Below are positions 7,305 through 15,243 of a DNA stretch of 19,723 nt, one piece after another. This DNA comes from PALSA-555 sp035468285 (GTDB lineage: Bacteria > Actinomycetota > Acidimicrobiia > IMCC26256 > PALSA-555): the NCBI GenBank assembly GCA_035468285.1, contig DATISY010000139.1, forward strand, positions 1 to 19,723. The letters run 5' to 3'. Below the pieces are notes generated by a model that was given only the letters and a program-made list of their open reading frames with translations, was not told the DNA's origin and did not search any database. Numbering within the stretch: the stretch's first letter is position 1; every line of letters starts with the position of its first letter. Position numbers and translations under genes: made by a program.

Positions 7305-8402
7305 TCAGCCCAGCAGCGCCTGGGTGTGGCGGGCGATCATGACGTCCTCGTTCGTCTCGAGCACCCGGACCGTGACCGGGCTGGCGGGAGCGCTGATCAC
7401 GGGCTCCGACGCGGCGTTGCTGTCCTCGTCGATCATCACGCCCAGGTGCTCGAGCCCACGGCAGGCCTCGGCCCGGACCGCGGGGGCGTGGGCCCCGATC
7501 CCCGCGGTGAACACCACGGTGTCGAGACCGCCGAGGAGCGCGGCGTACGCGCCGATCTGCATGCGGACGTGCTGGCAGAACACCGTCACCGCCAGCGCGG
7601 CTCGGTCGTCGCCCCCGGCGCGTCGCTCGAGCAGCGTCTGCATGTCCGACGTCTCCCCCGACAGTGCCCGCAGGCCCGACTCGCGGTCGACCAGCTCTTC
7701 CAGGGCGGCGCCGTCATAGCCGCGCTCGCGGGTCAGGTACACGAAGATGCCGGGGTCGAGGTCGCCACTGCGACCGCTCATGACGATCCCGCCCGAGGGC
7801 GTGAACCCCATCGTGGTGTGCACCGACCGCCCCCCTTCGACCGCGGCCAGGCTGGCGCCGTTGCCCAGGTGGGCGACGACGGCCCGCCCGAGGGTCGCGC
7901 CGCCGAGCGTCGCGACGATGTACTCGTACGAGAGGCCGTGGAACCCGTACCGGCGGACGCCGACGTCTGCGAGCCCGCTCGGGAGTGGGAGGCGCCAGGC
8001 GGTCTCGGGCATCGAGCGGTGAAAGGCGGTGTCGAAGCACGCGACCTGGGGGAGGTCGGGGTAGCGGCGGGCGACGGCGTCGATCCCGGCGAGGGCGGCG
8101 GGCAGGTGCAGCGGCGCGAACGGGGTCGCGGCGCGGAGGTCGCCGATCACCTGCTCGTCGAGGCGGGTCGGGTCGAAGTGGTGAGGGCCGCCGTGGACGA
8201 GTCGGTGTCCCGCCCCGGTCAACGTCGACGCGAACCCGTCACCGACGCGGAGGGCCTCGGCGAGGGCGTCGGGCCCGGCGCCGTCGACGCTGACCGCGGC
8301 CCGCTGGATCTCGCCCGCGGCCCCGAGCTCGTAGACCGCGGTCTTCACCGACGACGAGCCGCAGTTCACGCACAGGATCACCGCGCCCCCGGGGGCGGTC
8401 AC
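7305..8402 (-). CDS. ackA: Acetate kinase
   Basis: This 365-aa enzyme converts acetyl phosphate and ADP to acetate and ATP in the cytoplasm. The ASKHA core and the residues known from archaeal acetate kinase are all identifiable: NCGSSSVK (13-20), Arg67 in HRLVHGG, His99 in PLHLP, Asp124 in FDTAFH, His155 in RYGFHG, His178 in HLGNGAS, Arg211 in SGRSGD and Glu352 in TNED. Several neighbours differ from the common form (PLHLP for PLHNP, SGRSGD for GTRSGD, GIGAHAP for GIGEN), and it is somewhat shorter than the usual ~400 aa. GTG 8402 overlaps the phosphoketolase stop (GTGA), implying translational coupling; GTG 8381 is an alternative with a GGGGGC stretch upstream. Acetyl phosphate from phosphoketolase is the obvious substrate. 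Confidence 0.95.
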   Translation of the reverse strand: MTAPGGAVILCVNCGSSSVKTAVYELGAAGEIQRAAVSVDGAGPDALAEALRVGDGFASTLTGAGHRLVHGGPHHFDPTRLDEQVIGDLRAATPFAPLHLPAALAGIDAVARRYPDLPQVACFDTAFHRSMPETAWRLPLPSGLADVGVRRYGFHGLSYEYIVATLGGATLGRAVVAHLGNGASLAAVEGGRSVHTTMGFTPSGGIVMSGRSGDLDPGIFVYLTRERGYDGAALEELVDRESGLRALSGETSDMQTLLERRAGGDDRAALAVTVFCQHVRMQIGAYAALLGGLDTVVFTAGIGAHAPAVRAEACRGLEHLGVMIDEDSNAASEPVISAPASPVTVRVLETNEDVMIARHTQALLG

Positions 8403-10774
8403 GGACCCGACCAGCGCCAATCACGGACCTCGGGGAGGTCCTCGAGGTGCTGCGCGATGTATCCCGGGTGCCGTTTCAGCTGTGCGTTGCAGTGAGCGAT
8501 GAGGCTCTCCCCTTCGGCCGGGAACCGCCTCGCTCGTTTCAACGCCTCCAACGCGAGGTGGTAGCGGCTGATGCCGTTGCGGACCACCATGTCGAACGGC
8601 GTCGTGGTCGTCCCCTCCTCGTTGTAGCCACGGACATGGAACCGCGACGCGTTCGGCCGCCCGTGCAGCGCGTGGTGCACCGCGCTCGGGTAGCCGTGGA
8701 ACGCGAACACGACGTCGCCGTCGCTGGTGAAGAGGTCCACGAACCGGGCTTCGTCCATGCCGTGGGGGTGGAGGTTGGGGGTGAACAGCGACATGAGGTC
8801 CACGACATTGACGACACGCAGCGACAGCTCCGGGACCTGCTGACGGAGCAGGTCCGCGGCGGCCAGGAGCTCCATCGTCGGGATGTCTCCGGCGGAGGCC
8901 AGGACGACGTCGGGATCGTCCGCGGTCACGGTCGACCCGGCCCAGCTCCACACCGACGCTCCGCGCCGGCAGTGGTCGCGGGCCGCTTCGGCGCTCAGCC
9001 ACTGCGGCTGGGGCTGCTTGTCGATGACGATGAGGTTGACGCAGTCTCGGCTGCGGAGGCAGTGGTCGGCGACGGCGAGCAGGCAGTTGGCGTCGGGGGG
9101 AAGGTAGATGCGGGCGACGTTGCCTCGCTTGGTGATGACGGTGTCGATCAGCCCCGGACCCTGGTGGCTGAACCCGTTGTGGTCGTTGCGCCAGCACGTC
9201 GAGGTCAACAGGACGTTCAAGGACGAGACGGGGGCCCGCCAGGGCAGGTCGGCGGCCGCCTCGAGCCACTTCGCGTGCTGGACGAGCATCGACGCCGACA
9301 CCATCGCGAACGCCTCGTAGCTGGCGAAGAGCCCGTGGCGGCCGGTGAGGACGTACCCCTCGAGCCAGCCCTGGCAGTTGTGCTCGCTCAAGATCTCCAT
9401 GACGCGCCCGTCCGGGCTGACGTGGTCGTCGATCGCGATGGTCGGCTCGAGCGAGCACCGGTCGGTGACCTCGAACACCGCGCCGAGCCGGTTGGAGTTC
9501 GTCTCGTCGGGGCACGTCAGGCGGAAGTTGGCGGCCTCGCGGTTCTGCACGAACACGTCCCGGAGCAGCTCGCCGAGCTGACGGGTCGACTCGTGCAGCT
9601 CGGCGCCGTGCTTCGGGACCGGGATGGCGTACGCCGGCCAGTCGGGCACGCGGAGCGGCTGGAGGATCAGGCCGCCGTTCGCGTGTGGGGACGCGCCCAT
9701 GCGGCGGTCTCCCGTGGGCGCGAGCGCGGCGAGGTCGGCGCGCAGGTGTCCGTCGGTGTCGAAGAGGTCCTCGGGACGATAGGACCGCATCCAGTCCTCG
9801 AGGAGCCGGAGATGCTCCGGGTTGTCGCGCGGGGCCGGGATCGGCACCTGGTGGGCGCGGAACGTGCCCTCGACCGGTTCGCCGTCGACGACCTTCGGTC
9901 CGGTCCACCCCTTGAGGGTGCGCAGCACGATCGCCGGCCAGCGCGGCCGCCCGTGGACGCCCCGGGTCCGGGCGTCGTCTTGGATCTCGGCGATGCGCTC
10001 GAAGCACCGGTCGAGGGTCGCGGCGAGCGAGTGGTGGACGACGGCCGGCTCGTCTCCCTCGACGAAGTGCACGTCGTAGCCGTGCCCGCCGAGGAGCGAC
10101 GCGACCGCCTCGTCGTCGGCGCGGCCCAGCACGGTGGGTCCCGAGATCTTGTAGCCGTTGAGGTGCAGGATGGGCAGCACCGCGCCGTCGCGGGCCGGGT
10201 TGAGGAAGTCGATGCCGGACCAGGAGCCCGCGAGGGGGCCGGTCTCGGCTTCGCCGTCGCCGACGACGCAGGCCACGACGAGCTGCGGGTTGTCGAACGC
10301 GGCGCCGAAGGCGTGGACGAGCGAGTACCCGAGCTCGCCCCCTTCGTGGATCGACCCGGGGGTCGGCACGCTCACGTGGCTCGGGACACCGTACGGCGTC
10401 GAGAACTGGCGGAAGAGCCGACGCATCCCGTCGGCGTCCGAGGTGATGTCGGGGTACACCTCGGAGTAGGTGCCCTCGAGGTACACGTTGGCGAGAATCG
10501 CCGGTCCGCCATGCCCGGGGCCGGTGACGTAGAGCACGTCGGCGTCGCGGGCTCGGATGACACGGTTGAGGTGCGCGTAGAGGAGGCTCAGTCCGGGTGA
10601 GGTCCCCCAGTGGCCGAGGAGCCGGGGTTTGATGTGCTCGGGGCGCAGCGGCTCGCGGAGCAGCGGGTTGTCGACGAGGTAGATCTGCCCGACCGTCAGG
10701 TAGTTCGCGGCCCGCCAGTACGCGTCGAGCGCGGCGAGCTCCTCGTCGGCGACCACCGCGCGAAGCGTACCCAC
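8399..10774 (-). CDS. xfp: Xylulose-5-phosphate/fructose-6-phosphate phosphoketolase
   Basis: This 791-aa thiamine-diphosphate enzyme cleaves xylulose 5-phosphate (and often fructose 6-phosphate) with phosphate to acetyl phosphate plus glyceraldehyde 3-phosphate (or erythrose 4-phosphate). Family landmarks are GHWGTSPG (54-61), GPGHGG (85-90), TPGSIHEGGELGYSL (138-152), the ThDP/Mg motif GDGEAETGP (172-180) and LNGYKI (205-210). Full length for the family (about 790-820). The GTG start at 10774 lies 11 nt after the mutarotase stop and its SD is poor; GTG 10756 is an in-frame alternative. The downstream acetate kinase overlaps by 4 nt, the classic xfp-ackA pair, giving a carbon-sparing route to acetate and ATP. 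Preference between the two sugar phosphates cannot be read from sequence here. Confidence 0.96.
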   Translation of the reverse strand: MGTLRAVVADEELAALDAYWRAANYLTVGQIYLVDNPLLREPLRPEHIKPRLLGHWGTSPGLSLLYAHLNRVIRARDADVLYVTGPGHGGPAILANVYLEGTYSEVYPDITSDADGMRRLFRQFSTPYGVPSHVSVPTPGSIHEGGELGYSLVHAFGAAFDNPQLVVACVVGDGEAETGPLAGSWSGIDFLNPARDGAVLPILHLNGYKISGPTVLGRADDEAVASLLGGHGYDVHFVEGDEPAVVHHSLAATLDRCFERIAEIQDDARTRGVHGRPRWPAIVLRTLKGWTGPKVVDGEPVEGTFRAHQVPIPAPRDNPEHLRLLEDWMRSYRPEDLFDTDGHLRADLAALAPTGDRRMGASPHANGGLILQPLRVPDWPAYAIPVPKHGAELHESTRQLGELLRDVFVQNREAANFRLTCPDETNSNRLGAVFEVTDRCSLEPTIAIDDHVSPDGRVMEILSEHNCQGWLEGYVLTGRHGLFASYEAFAMVSASMLVQHAKWLEAAADLPWRAPVSSLNVLLTSTCWRNDHNGFSHQGPGLIDTVITKRGNVARIYLPPDANCLLAVADHCLRSRDCVNLIVIDKQPQPQWLSAEAARDHCRRGASVWSWAGSTVTADDPDVVLASAGDIPTMELLAAADLLRQQVPELSLRVVNVVDLMSLFTPNLHPHGMDEARFVDLFTSDGDVVFAFHGYPSAVHHALHGRPNASRFHVRGYNEEGTTTTPFDMVVRNGISRYHLALEALKRARRFPAEGESLIAHCNAQLKRHPGYIAQHLEDLPEVRDWRWSGP

Positions 10775-10785
10775 GCCGTCGAGGG

Positions 10786-11583
10786 CTAACGCCCCCGGGC
10801 CCAGCAGACCGTGGCATGGATGACGAGCGGCGCGTCGGGGGTCACGACGGGGTCATCGAGGTTGAACGCGTCGGGCGGTCCGGACTGGGGTTCGACACAG
10901 ATCGCGTGCTCCGGCTCGGTGAACACCACTAGGCAGGAGCAGTCGGTCTCGAGCGTCACGGTGAACGAACCGGGCCAGGTCAGCACGGCCGCGGGGGATC
11001 CGAGGTCGGTGAAGCAGTCGTCCCAGGGTGGCGCGTGGACCGGGATCAGCTCGCCCGACGGGATCCCCTCGTCGTCACGCGCGTACATGAGATCGGCGTG
11101 CAGCTCGACCTCGAGCGGCTCGCCGGTGGCGGTCGGGAGCCGGTTCCACCACGGATGCCATCCGCCGGTCGCCGGCATGGGCCGCCCGGCGGCGTGGATC
11201 TCCATGGTGAGGTCGAGCGCGTCGGGGCCGAGGTCGAGGCGCTGGACGACCTGCCCGCCGAACGGCCACGGGGCGTCGAGTGGCACCGACGCCACCGCGG
11301 CGCTCCCCGAGGTGTGGTCGACCCTCCACCGCCGGTCGCGGGCGATGCCGTGGATGGCGTGCGGCGGCATGTTGCACGGCATCGCGTAGTCGGTGTCGTC
11401 GAAACGGAAGCGGCCGTGGCGGATCCGACCCGCCCAGGGCGCCATCGGGAACATCCCGTAGTTGTGGTCGTCGACCTCGGGTGGGACGAGGAGCTCGACG
11501 CCGTCGACGGTGAGGCGGTCGACGCGTCCGCCGTGGACCTCGTCGAAGGTGACGCGGGCCGAGCCGGACCGCAGCTCGATCAC
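10786..11583 (-). CDS. Aldose 1-epimerase (galactose mutarotase-like)
   Basis: This 265-aa protein interconverts alpha and beta anomers of a sugar or acts on a related sugar phosphate. It shows the family's beta-sandwich signatures: MAPWAGRIRHGRF (47-59), PHAIHG with His75 and His78, GWHPWW with His143, and the late CVEPQSGPPDAF (229-240), where Glu231 is the expected catalytic base. It is somewhat shorter than GalM (about 340 aa), closer to compact aldose-epimerase-like proteins. GTG 11583 begins 6 nt after the thiolase stop and its own stop is 11 nt before the phosphoketolase start, so it sits inside the operon. This position suggests a role in feeding sugars to the phosphoketolase route (inference). 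Confidence 0.88.
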   Translation of the reverse strand: MIELRSGSARVTFDEVHGGRVDRLTVDGVELLVPPEVDDHNYGMFPMAPWAGRIRHGRFRFDDTDYAMPCNMPPHAIHGIARDRRWRVDHTSGSAAVASVPLDAPWPFGGQVVQRLDLGPDALDLTMEIHAAGRPMPATGGWHPWWNRLPTATGEPLEVELHADLMYARDDEGIPSGELIPVHAPPWDDCFTDLGSPAAVLTWPGSFTVTLETDCSCLVVFTEPEHAICVEPQSGPPDAFNLDDPVVTPDAPLVIHATVCWARGR

Positions 11584-11589
11584 GTCTCG

Positions 11590-12777
11590 TCAGCCGAGGC
11601 GTTCGATCACGGTCGCGTTGGCCTGCCCGCCGCCCTCGCACATGGTCTGGAACCCGTACCGGCCGCCGGTCGTCTCCAGGTCGTGGAGGAGCGTGGTCAT
11701 GATCCGCACGCCGCTCGCGCCGAGGGGGTGTCCGAGGGCGATGGCACCCCCGCGCGGGTTGAACCGGGCGGGGTCGGGGCGGAACTCTTTGGCCCACATC
11801 AACGCGATCGAGGCGAACGCCTCGTTGCACTCCATCGCGTCGAAGTCGTCGATGGAGAGCCCCGACCGGTCGAGCAGCCGTCGGGTGACCGGGTTGGGTG
11901 CCGACAGGACGAGCACCGGATCGTCGGCCAGGACGGCGAAGTGGGTGAACCGGGCGCGGATGGGCAGGCCGAGCCGCTCCGCGGTGTCACGGTCGGCGAT
12001 CAGCATGGCGGCGGCGCCGTCGCTCATCATCGAGGAGTTCCCGGCGGTGATGTCGGGCGCGGGCTGGTCGTCGGACACCCACGCCGGCGAGAGCCCCGCG
12101 AGGACGTCCAGGGTCGTCGCGCGTCGAATCCCCTCGTCCGCGGTGAGTGGCGTGTCGGTCGCGTTGCCGTCGGAGTCCTTCCCGGGGACGGGGACGATCT
12201 CGTCCGCGAACCATCCCGAGTCGGTGTTCGCCGCGGCGCGCCGGTGGCTCTCGAGCGCGAACGCGTCCATCTCCTCGCGGGAGACCCCGAACTTGTCGGC
12301 GAGGACCTGCGCGACCCAGAACTGGATCCCGAGGACGCCGTTGCACGCTTCGAGGAACGCGGGGCTGAACGGGCCCGTGCCGCCCCGGGCGTTGCTCGAC
12401 ATCGGGCTGCGCGTCATCGACTCGACGCCACAGGCGATCGCGAGGTCGTACGCGCCGGCGATGACACCTTGGGCGACGAAGTGCATCGCCTGCTGGGATG
12501 ACCCGCACTGGCGGTCGACGCTCGTCGCCGGCACATGCCACGGCAGTCCCGCGGCGACCCACGCGTTGCGTGTGACGTTGCAGCCCTGCTCCCCCGCCTG
12601 GGTGACGCAGCCGCCGACGACGTCGTCGACGAGGCCGGGGTCGACATCGTGGCGGTCAAGCAGCGACCGGAGGGTGTGGCCGAGCAGGTCGGTGGGATGC
12701 CAGCCGGCCAGCGCGCCCTTGCGCTTCCCGATCGGGGTGCGGACGGTGTCGACGATGACGGCTTCGCGGGTGGCCAT
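11590..12777 (-). CDS. Acetyl-CoA acyltransferase (thiolase)
   Basis: This 395-aa thiolase cleaves 3-oxoacyl-CoA with CoA to acetyl-CoA plus a shortened acyl-CoA, or runs in reverse. The catalytic set is complete: nucleophile Cys91 in DRQCGSSQQA, CNEAFA (317-322), His350 in GHPLGASG and Cys380 in MCEGGGQAN. Length is normal for the degradative/biosynthetic thiolase family. The ATG at 12777 is preceded by CGAGAGG, only 2 nt away, a short spacing. The frame continues far upstream, but that part is antisense to the ETF gene. It is the first gene of the thiolase/mutarotase/xfp/ackA run and is divergent from the fused ETF, consistent with a beta-oxidation role. Confidence 0.95.
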   Translation of the reverse strand: MATREAVIVDTVRTPIGKRKGALAGWHPTDLLGHTLRSLLDRHDVDPGLVDDVVGGCVTQAGEQGCNVTRNAWVAAGLPWHVPATSVDRQCGSSQQAMHFVAQGVIAGAYDLAIACGVESMTRSPMSSNARGGTGPFSPAFLEACNGVLGIQFWVAQVLADKFGVSREEMDAFALESHRRAAANTDSGWFADEIVPVPGKDSDGNATDTPLTADEGIRRATTLDVLAGLSPAWVSDDQPAPDITAGNSSMMSDGAAAMLIADRDTAERLGLPIRARFTHFAVLADDPVLVLSAPNPVTRRLLDRSGLSIDDFDAMECNEAFASIALMWAKEFRPDPARFNPRGGAIALGHPLGASGVRIMTTLLHDLETTGGRYGFQTMCEGGGQANATVIERLG

Positions 12778-12805
12778 GACCTCTCGTTCTGGTTGGAGCC
12801 CGCGA

Positions 12806-12817
12806 CAGCGTACGCTG
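12806..12817. promoter_or_regulatory. Perfect palindrome carrying TACGCT on both strands: candidate bidirectional promoter
   Basis: CAGCGTACGCTG is a perfect 12-bp palindrome near the centre of the 48-bp gap between thiolase and ETF. On each strand it contains TACGCT, a TANNNT -10 element (plus 12811-12816, minus 12812-12807). On the plus strand the ETF ATG begins 9 nt after the hexamer, with no SD, so a nearly leaderless mRNA is implied. On the minus strand the start would fall near 12800, leaving a 23-nt leader that includes the thiolase SD. It could alternatively be a regulator site. No clear -35 on either side. Confidence 0.45.
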
Positions 12818-12825
12818 CGCCGGCC

Positions 12826-14622
12826 ATGCGAATTGCCGCCCTGGTGAAGCAGATCCCCGCGTTCGAGGAGATGGAACTCGGGCCTGACGGGCGGCTGCGC
12901 CGTGCCGGCCTCGACCTGGAGATGAACCCGTACTGTCGACGCGCCGTCTCGCAGGCGTGCGAGCTCGCCGCCGCGGTCGGGGACGGGACAGTGACGGTCC
13001 TGACGCTCGGGCCCCCCACCGCGGAGGACACGCTGCGCGAGGCGATCGCCTGGGCCACGGAGCAGGACGTCACGGCCGAGGGCGTGCTGATCACGGACCC
13101 GGCGTTCGCGGGATCCGACACGCTGGCGACGGCGCGGGCCCTCGCGGCGGCGATCGAGCGCGAGGGTGGCTTCGACCTGGTCTTGACCGGGCGGAACTCC
13201 GTCGACGCGGACACGGGCCAGGTCGGGCCGGGGCTCGCCGAGCTGCTCGGCCTGCCGTTCGCGACCGGCGCCCGCTACCTCAGCCTGCAGGGCAAGACGG
13301 TGCATGTCCGATGCGAGCACGACGACGGCTTCGCGCAGGTCGAGGTGACGCTGCCCGCCGTGGTGTCGTGCGCCGAGCGGCTCATCGACCCGTGCAAGGT
13401 CGATGCCCTGGGACGCGCCTCGGTCCCGGTCGAGCTGCTCCGCACGGTGAGCGCCGCCGACCTGGGGCCCGGACCGTGGGGCGAGCCGGCGAGCCCGACC
13501 CGGGTCGGGACGGTGCGGGTCCATGCCGTGGACCGTGCCCGCACCGTGCTGGAGGGCCCGGTGATGGAGCAGGTCCGACGGGCCGTCGATCTCCTGCGGG
13601 AGCGGGAGGCGTTGACACCGGCCGGCCGCGCCGACCGGTCCGAGACCGTCCCGCCCCTGCAAGGCGAGCGCGGCGACGCGGTGGCGGTCGTGGTGGAGCC
13701 CGACCGGGACCGGGTCACGCGGGAGCTCCTCGGGGCCGCGGCCCGCCTCGCGGTGGGGATCGACGGGCACGCGGTGGCGCTCTGCGTCGAGCCGCCGGAC
13801 CCCGCGCTGTTGGCGTCGTGGGGCGCTGACGCCGCGGTGTTCCTCGACGGCTCCGCCGTCGAGGAGGACATCGCCGCCGGCGTCGCGGAGTGGTCCCGCC
13901 TCGCGGCGCCGTGGGCGGTGCTGGCGACCAGCACCGCGTGGGGCCGCGAGGTCGCGGCCCGCGCCGCGGCGCGTCTCGGCGCGGGTCTCACGGGCGACGC
14001 GGTGGACCTCGAGGTCGGCGGCGACGGCCGTCTCGTGGCGTGGAAGCCCGCGTTCGGCGGTCAGCTGGTCGCGGCGATCACCGCGACGTCGCCTGTGCAG
14101 CTGGCGACGGTGCGGGCCGGGGTCTTGGTTCTGTTGCGGCCGCGGTCGGCCACGACGATCGAAACCCGGTCGATGGTCGTCCCGCGTCGCACCCGGCTCG
14201 AGGTCCGGAACCGCACCCGGGACGACGACCTCGACGCGCTCGCCGAGGCCGAGACGGTCGTCGGTGTCGGCGCAGGTGTCGACCCCGCGGAGTACCCGGC
14301 GTTGGAACCGCTGCGGGAGACGCTGGGCGCCGAGCTGGCCGCCACCCGCAAGGTCACCGACAAGGCCTGGCTGCCCCGGGCCCGCCAGGTCGGGCTGACC
14401 GGGCGTACCATCGCGCCGCACCTGTACGTGGCGGTCGGGCTCAGCGGCAAGTTCAACCACATGGTGGGCGTCCGCGCCGCGGGGACGATCCTGGCGGTCA
14501 ACGCCGCGCCCGACGCGCTGGTCTTCGGCGTCTGCGACATCGGGATCGTCGCCGACTGGCACGAGGTCGTCCCCGTGCTCGTCGACGAGCTCGTCAGCGC
14601 CGGCGTGACCGCCGGCTCGTAG
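12826..14622 (+). CDS. Fused electron-transfer flavoprotein (beta subunit followed by alpha subunit)
   Basis: This 598-aa protein should carry electrons from acyl-CoA dehydrogenases to the quinone pool. Residues 1 to about 255 are ETF-beta/FixA-like (MRIAALVKQIPAF; LTGRNSVDADTGQVGPGLAE). From about 290, residues are ETF-alpha/FixB-like, ending in the FAD domain: TRKVTDKAWLPRARQVGLTG, APHLYVAVGLSGKFNH (FAD motif 538-545) and ILAVNAAPDALVFGVCDIGIV. The common SGAIQH motif reads SGKFNH here. The subunits are usually separate genes; natural fusions are known in some archaea and bacteria. The link (about 255-290) is low-complexity Arg/Glu-rich. ATG 12826 is chosen from the FixA N-terminus; there is no SD, in keeping with a leaderless start. 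Divergent from the thiolase; converges with doxX-like (3 nt). Confidence 0.93.
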   Translation: MRIAALVKQIPAFEEMELGPDGRLRRAGLDLEMNPYCRRAVSQACELAAAVGDGTVTVLTLGPPTAEDTLREAIAWATEQDVTAEGVLITDPAFAGSDTLATARALAAAIEREGGFDLVLTGRNSVDADTGQVGPGLAELLGLPFATGARYLSLQGKTVHVRCEHDDGFAQVEVTLPAVVSCAERLIDPCKVDALGRASVPVELLRTVSAADLGPGPWGEPASPTRVGTVRVHAVDRARTVLEGPVMEQVRRAVDLLREREALTPAGRADRSETVPPLQGERGDAVAVVVEPDRDRVTRELLGAAARLAVGIDGHAVALCVEPPDPALLASWGADAAVFLDGSAVEEDIAAGVAEWSRLAAPWAVLATSTAWGREVAARAAARLGAGLTGDAVDLEVGGDGRLVAWKPAFGGQLVAAITATSPVQLATVRAGVLVLLRPRSATTIETRSMVVPRRTRLEVRNRTRDDDLDALAEAETVVGVGAGVDPAEYPALEPLRETLGAELAATRKVTDKAWLPRARQVGLTGRTIAPHLYVAVGLSGKFNHMVGVRAAGTILAVNAAPDALVFGVCDIGIVADWHEVVPVLVDELVSAGVTAGS

Positions 14623-14625
14623 CCG

Positions 14626-15150
14626 TCAGGTCGCCGCGTCGCGGGGGGGCCGCCAGAACGCGGCGAGGAACAACGCGGTGCCGCCGAGGCCGACGAGCGC
14701 GCTGAGCAGCAGGGCGGTGCCGTTCTCGAACGGGAACGAGAACCCGAAGGCGTGATCCAACGACCAGCTGCCGGGTCCCAGCGCACCGAGCGCGATGCTC
14801 AGCACCGCGACGGTCACGACGTACTCCCACCCTTCCGGCTTGTTGTTGATGAAGAAGCCGTTCTTGCGGTGGTTCGTGATCGCCGCGACGAGCATCAGGG
14901 ATGCGAGCCCGCCGTACGAGATCGGGGTGAGGAACCCGAGGATCAGCACCGCGCCGACGCCGAGCTCGGTCAGGGTGACGTTCCAGGCGTGCACCGGCCC
15001 CGGCTTCAAGCCGAGGCTCTCGAACCAGTTGGCGATGCCCGGGCCGGTCCGGGTGACGTGGAGGTGCCGCCACCCGTGGACGAAGATCATCCCTCCCAGC
15101 CACACGCGAGCCAGCGCCAGCGCGAAATTCGTCACATCGATGTCGTGCAC
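14626..15150 (-). CDS. DoxX-family membrane protein
   Basis: This 174-aa integral membrane protein belongs to the DoxX/DoxD-like group. It has about four hydrophobic helices (LALARVWLGGMIFVHGW; ELGVGAVLILGFLTPISYG; VVTVAVLSIALGALG; ALLLSALVGLGGTALFLAAF) and the early Arg/Gly/His pattern ARVWLGGMIFVHGWRHL seen in the family. DoxX proteins are linked to quinone-related redox functions or oxidative-stress complexes, but most are uncharacterised. The GTG at 15150 has the best SD in the window (AAGGGGG, 5 nt away). It is divergent from the amidohydrolase with a palindrome between, and ends 3 nt from the ETF stop. Confidence 0.85.
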   Translation of the reverse strand: MHDIDVTNFALALARVWLGGMIFVHGWRHLHVTRTGPGIANWFESLGLKPGPVHAWNVTLTELGVGAVLILGFLTPISYGGLASLMLVAAITNHRKNGFFINNKPEGWEYVVTVAVLSIALGALGPGSWSLDHAFGFSFPFENGTALLLSALVGLGGTALFLAAFWRPPRDAAT

Positions 15151-15191
15151 GCTCTCCCCCTTCGCCGGCTGCGAGGCTAGCCCGGGGGACG

Positions 15192-15211
15192 TAGGCTGAC
15201 ATCGACGTCAG
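15192..15211 (+). promoter_or_regulatory. Candidate -10 box (TAGGCT) with overlapping 16-bp operator-like palindrome
   Basis: TAGGCT (15192-15197) is a TANNNT -10 pointing at the amidohydrolase, with transcription expected near 15204 and a leader of about 40 nt. Immediately overlapping it, CTGACATCGACGTCAG (15196-15211) is an inverted repeat with 7 of 8 half-site bases matching, positioned where a TetR- or GntR-type repressor would block initiation. The DoxX gene lies on the other side (start 15150), so one site could control both genes. No regulator gene is in the window. Confidence 0.42.
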
Positions 15212-15243
15212 TTTGATTGCGATCAGGGGAGCGAGCACCCGCC

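Noticed and set aside
8447..10600. 717-codon plus-strand open frame opposite phosphoketolase
   Set aside because: Pure antisense shadow of xfp; composition Val/Glu/Asp/Arg without recognisable domains.
12778..14562. Extension of the thiolase frame upstream to 14562 (990 codons), which would suggest a giant fusion protein
   Set aside because: The upstream part is antisense to the well-supported ETF gene and is Arg/Gly/Asp low complexity; the thiolase N-terminus (MATREAVIVDTVRTPIG) starts at 12777.
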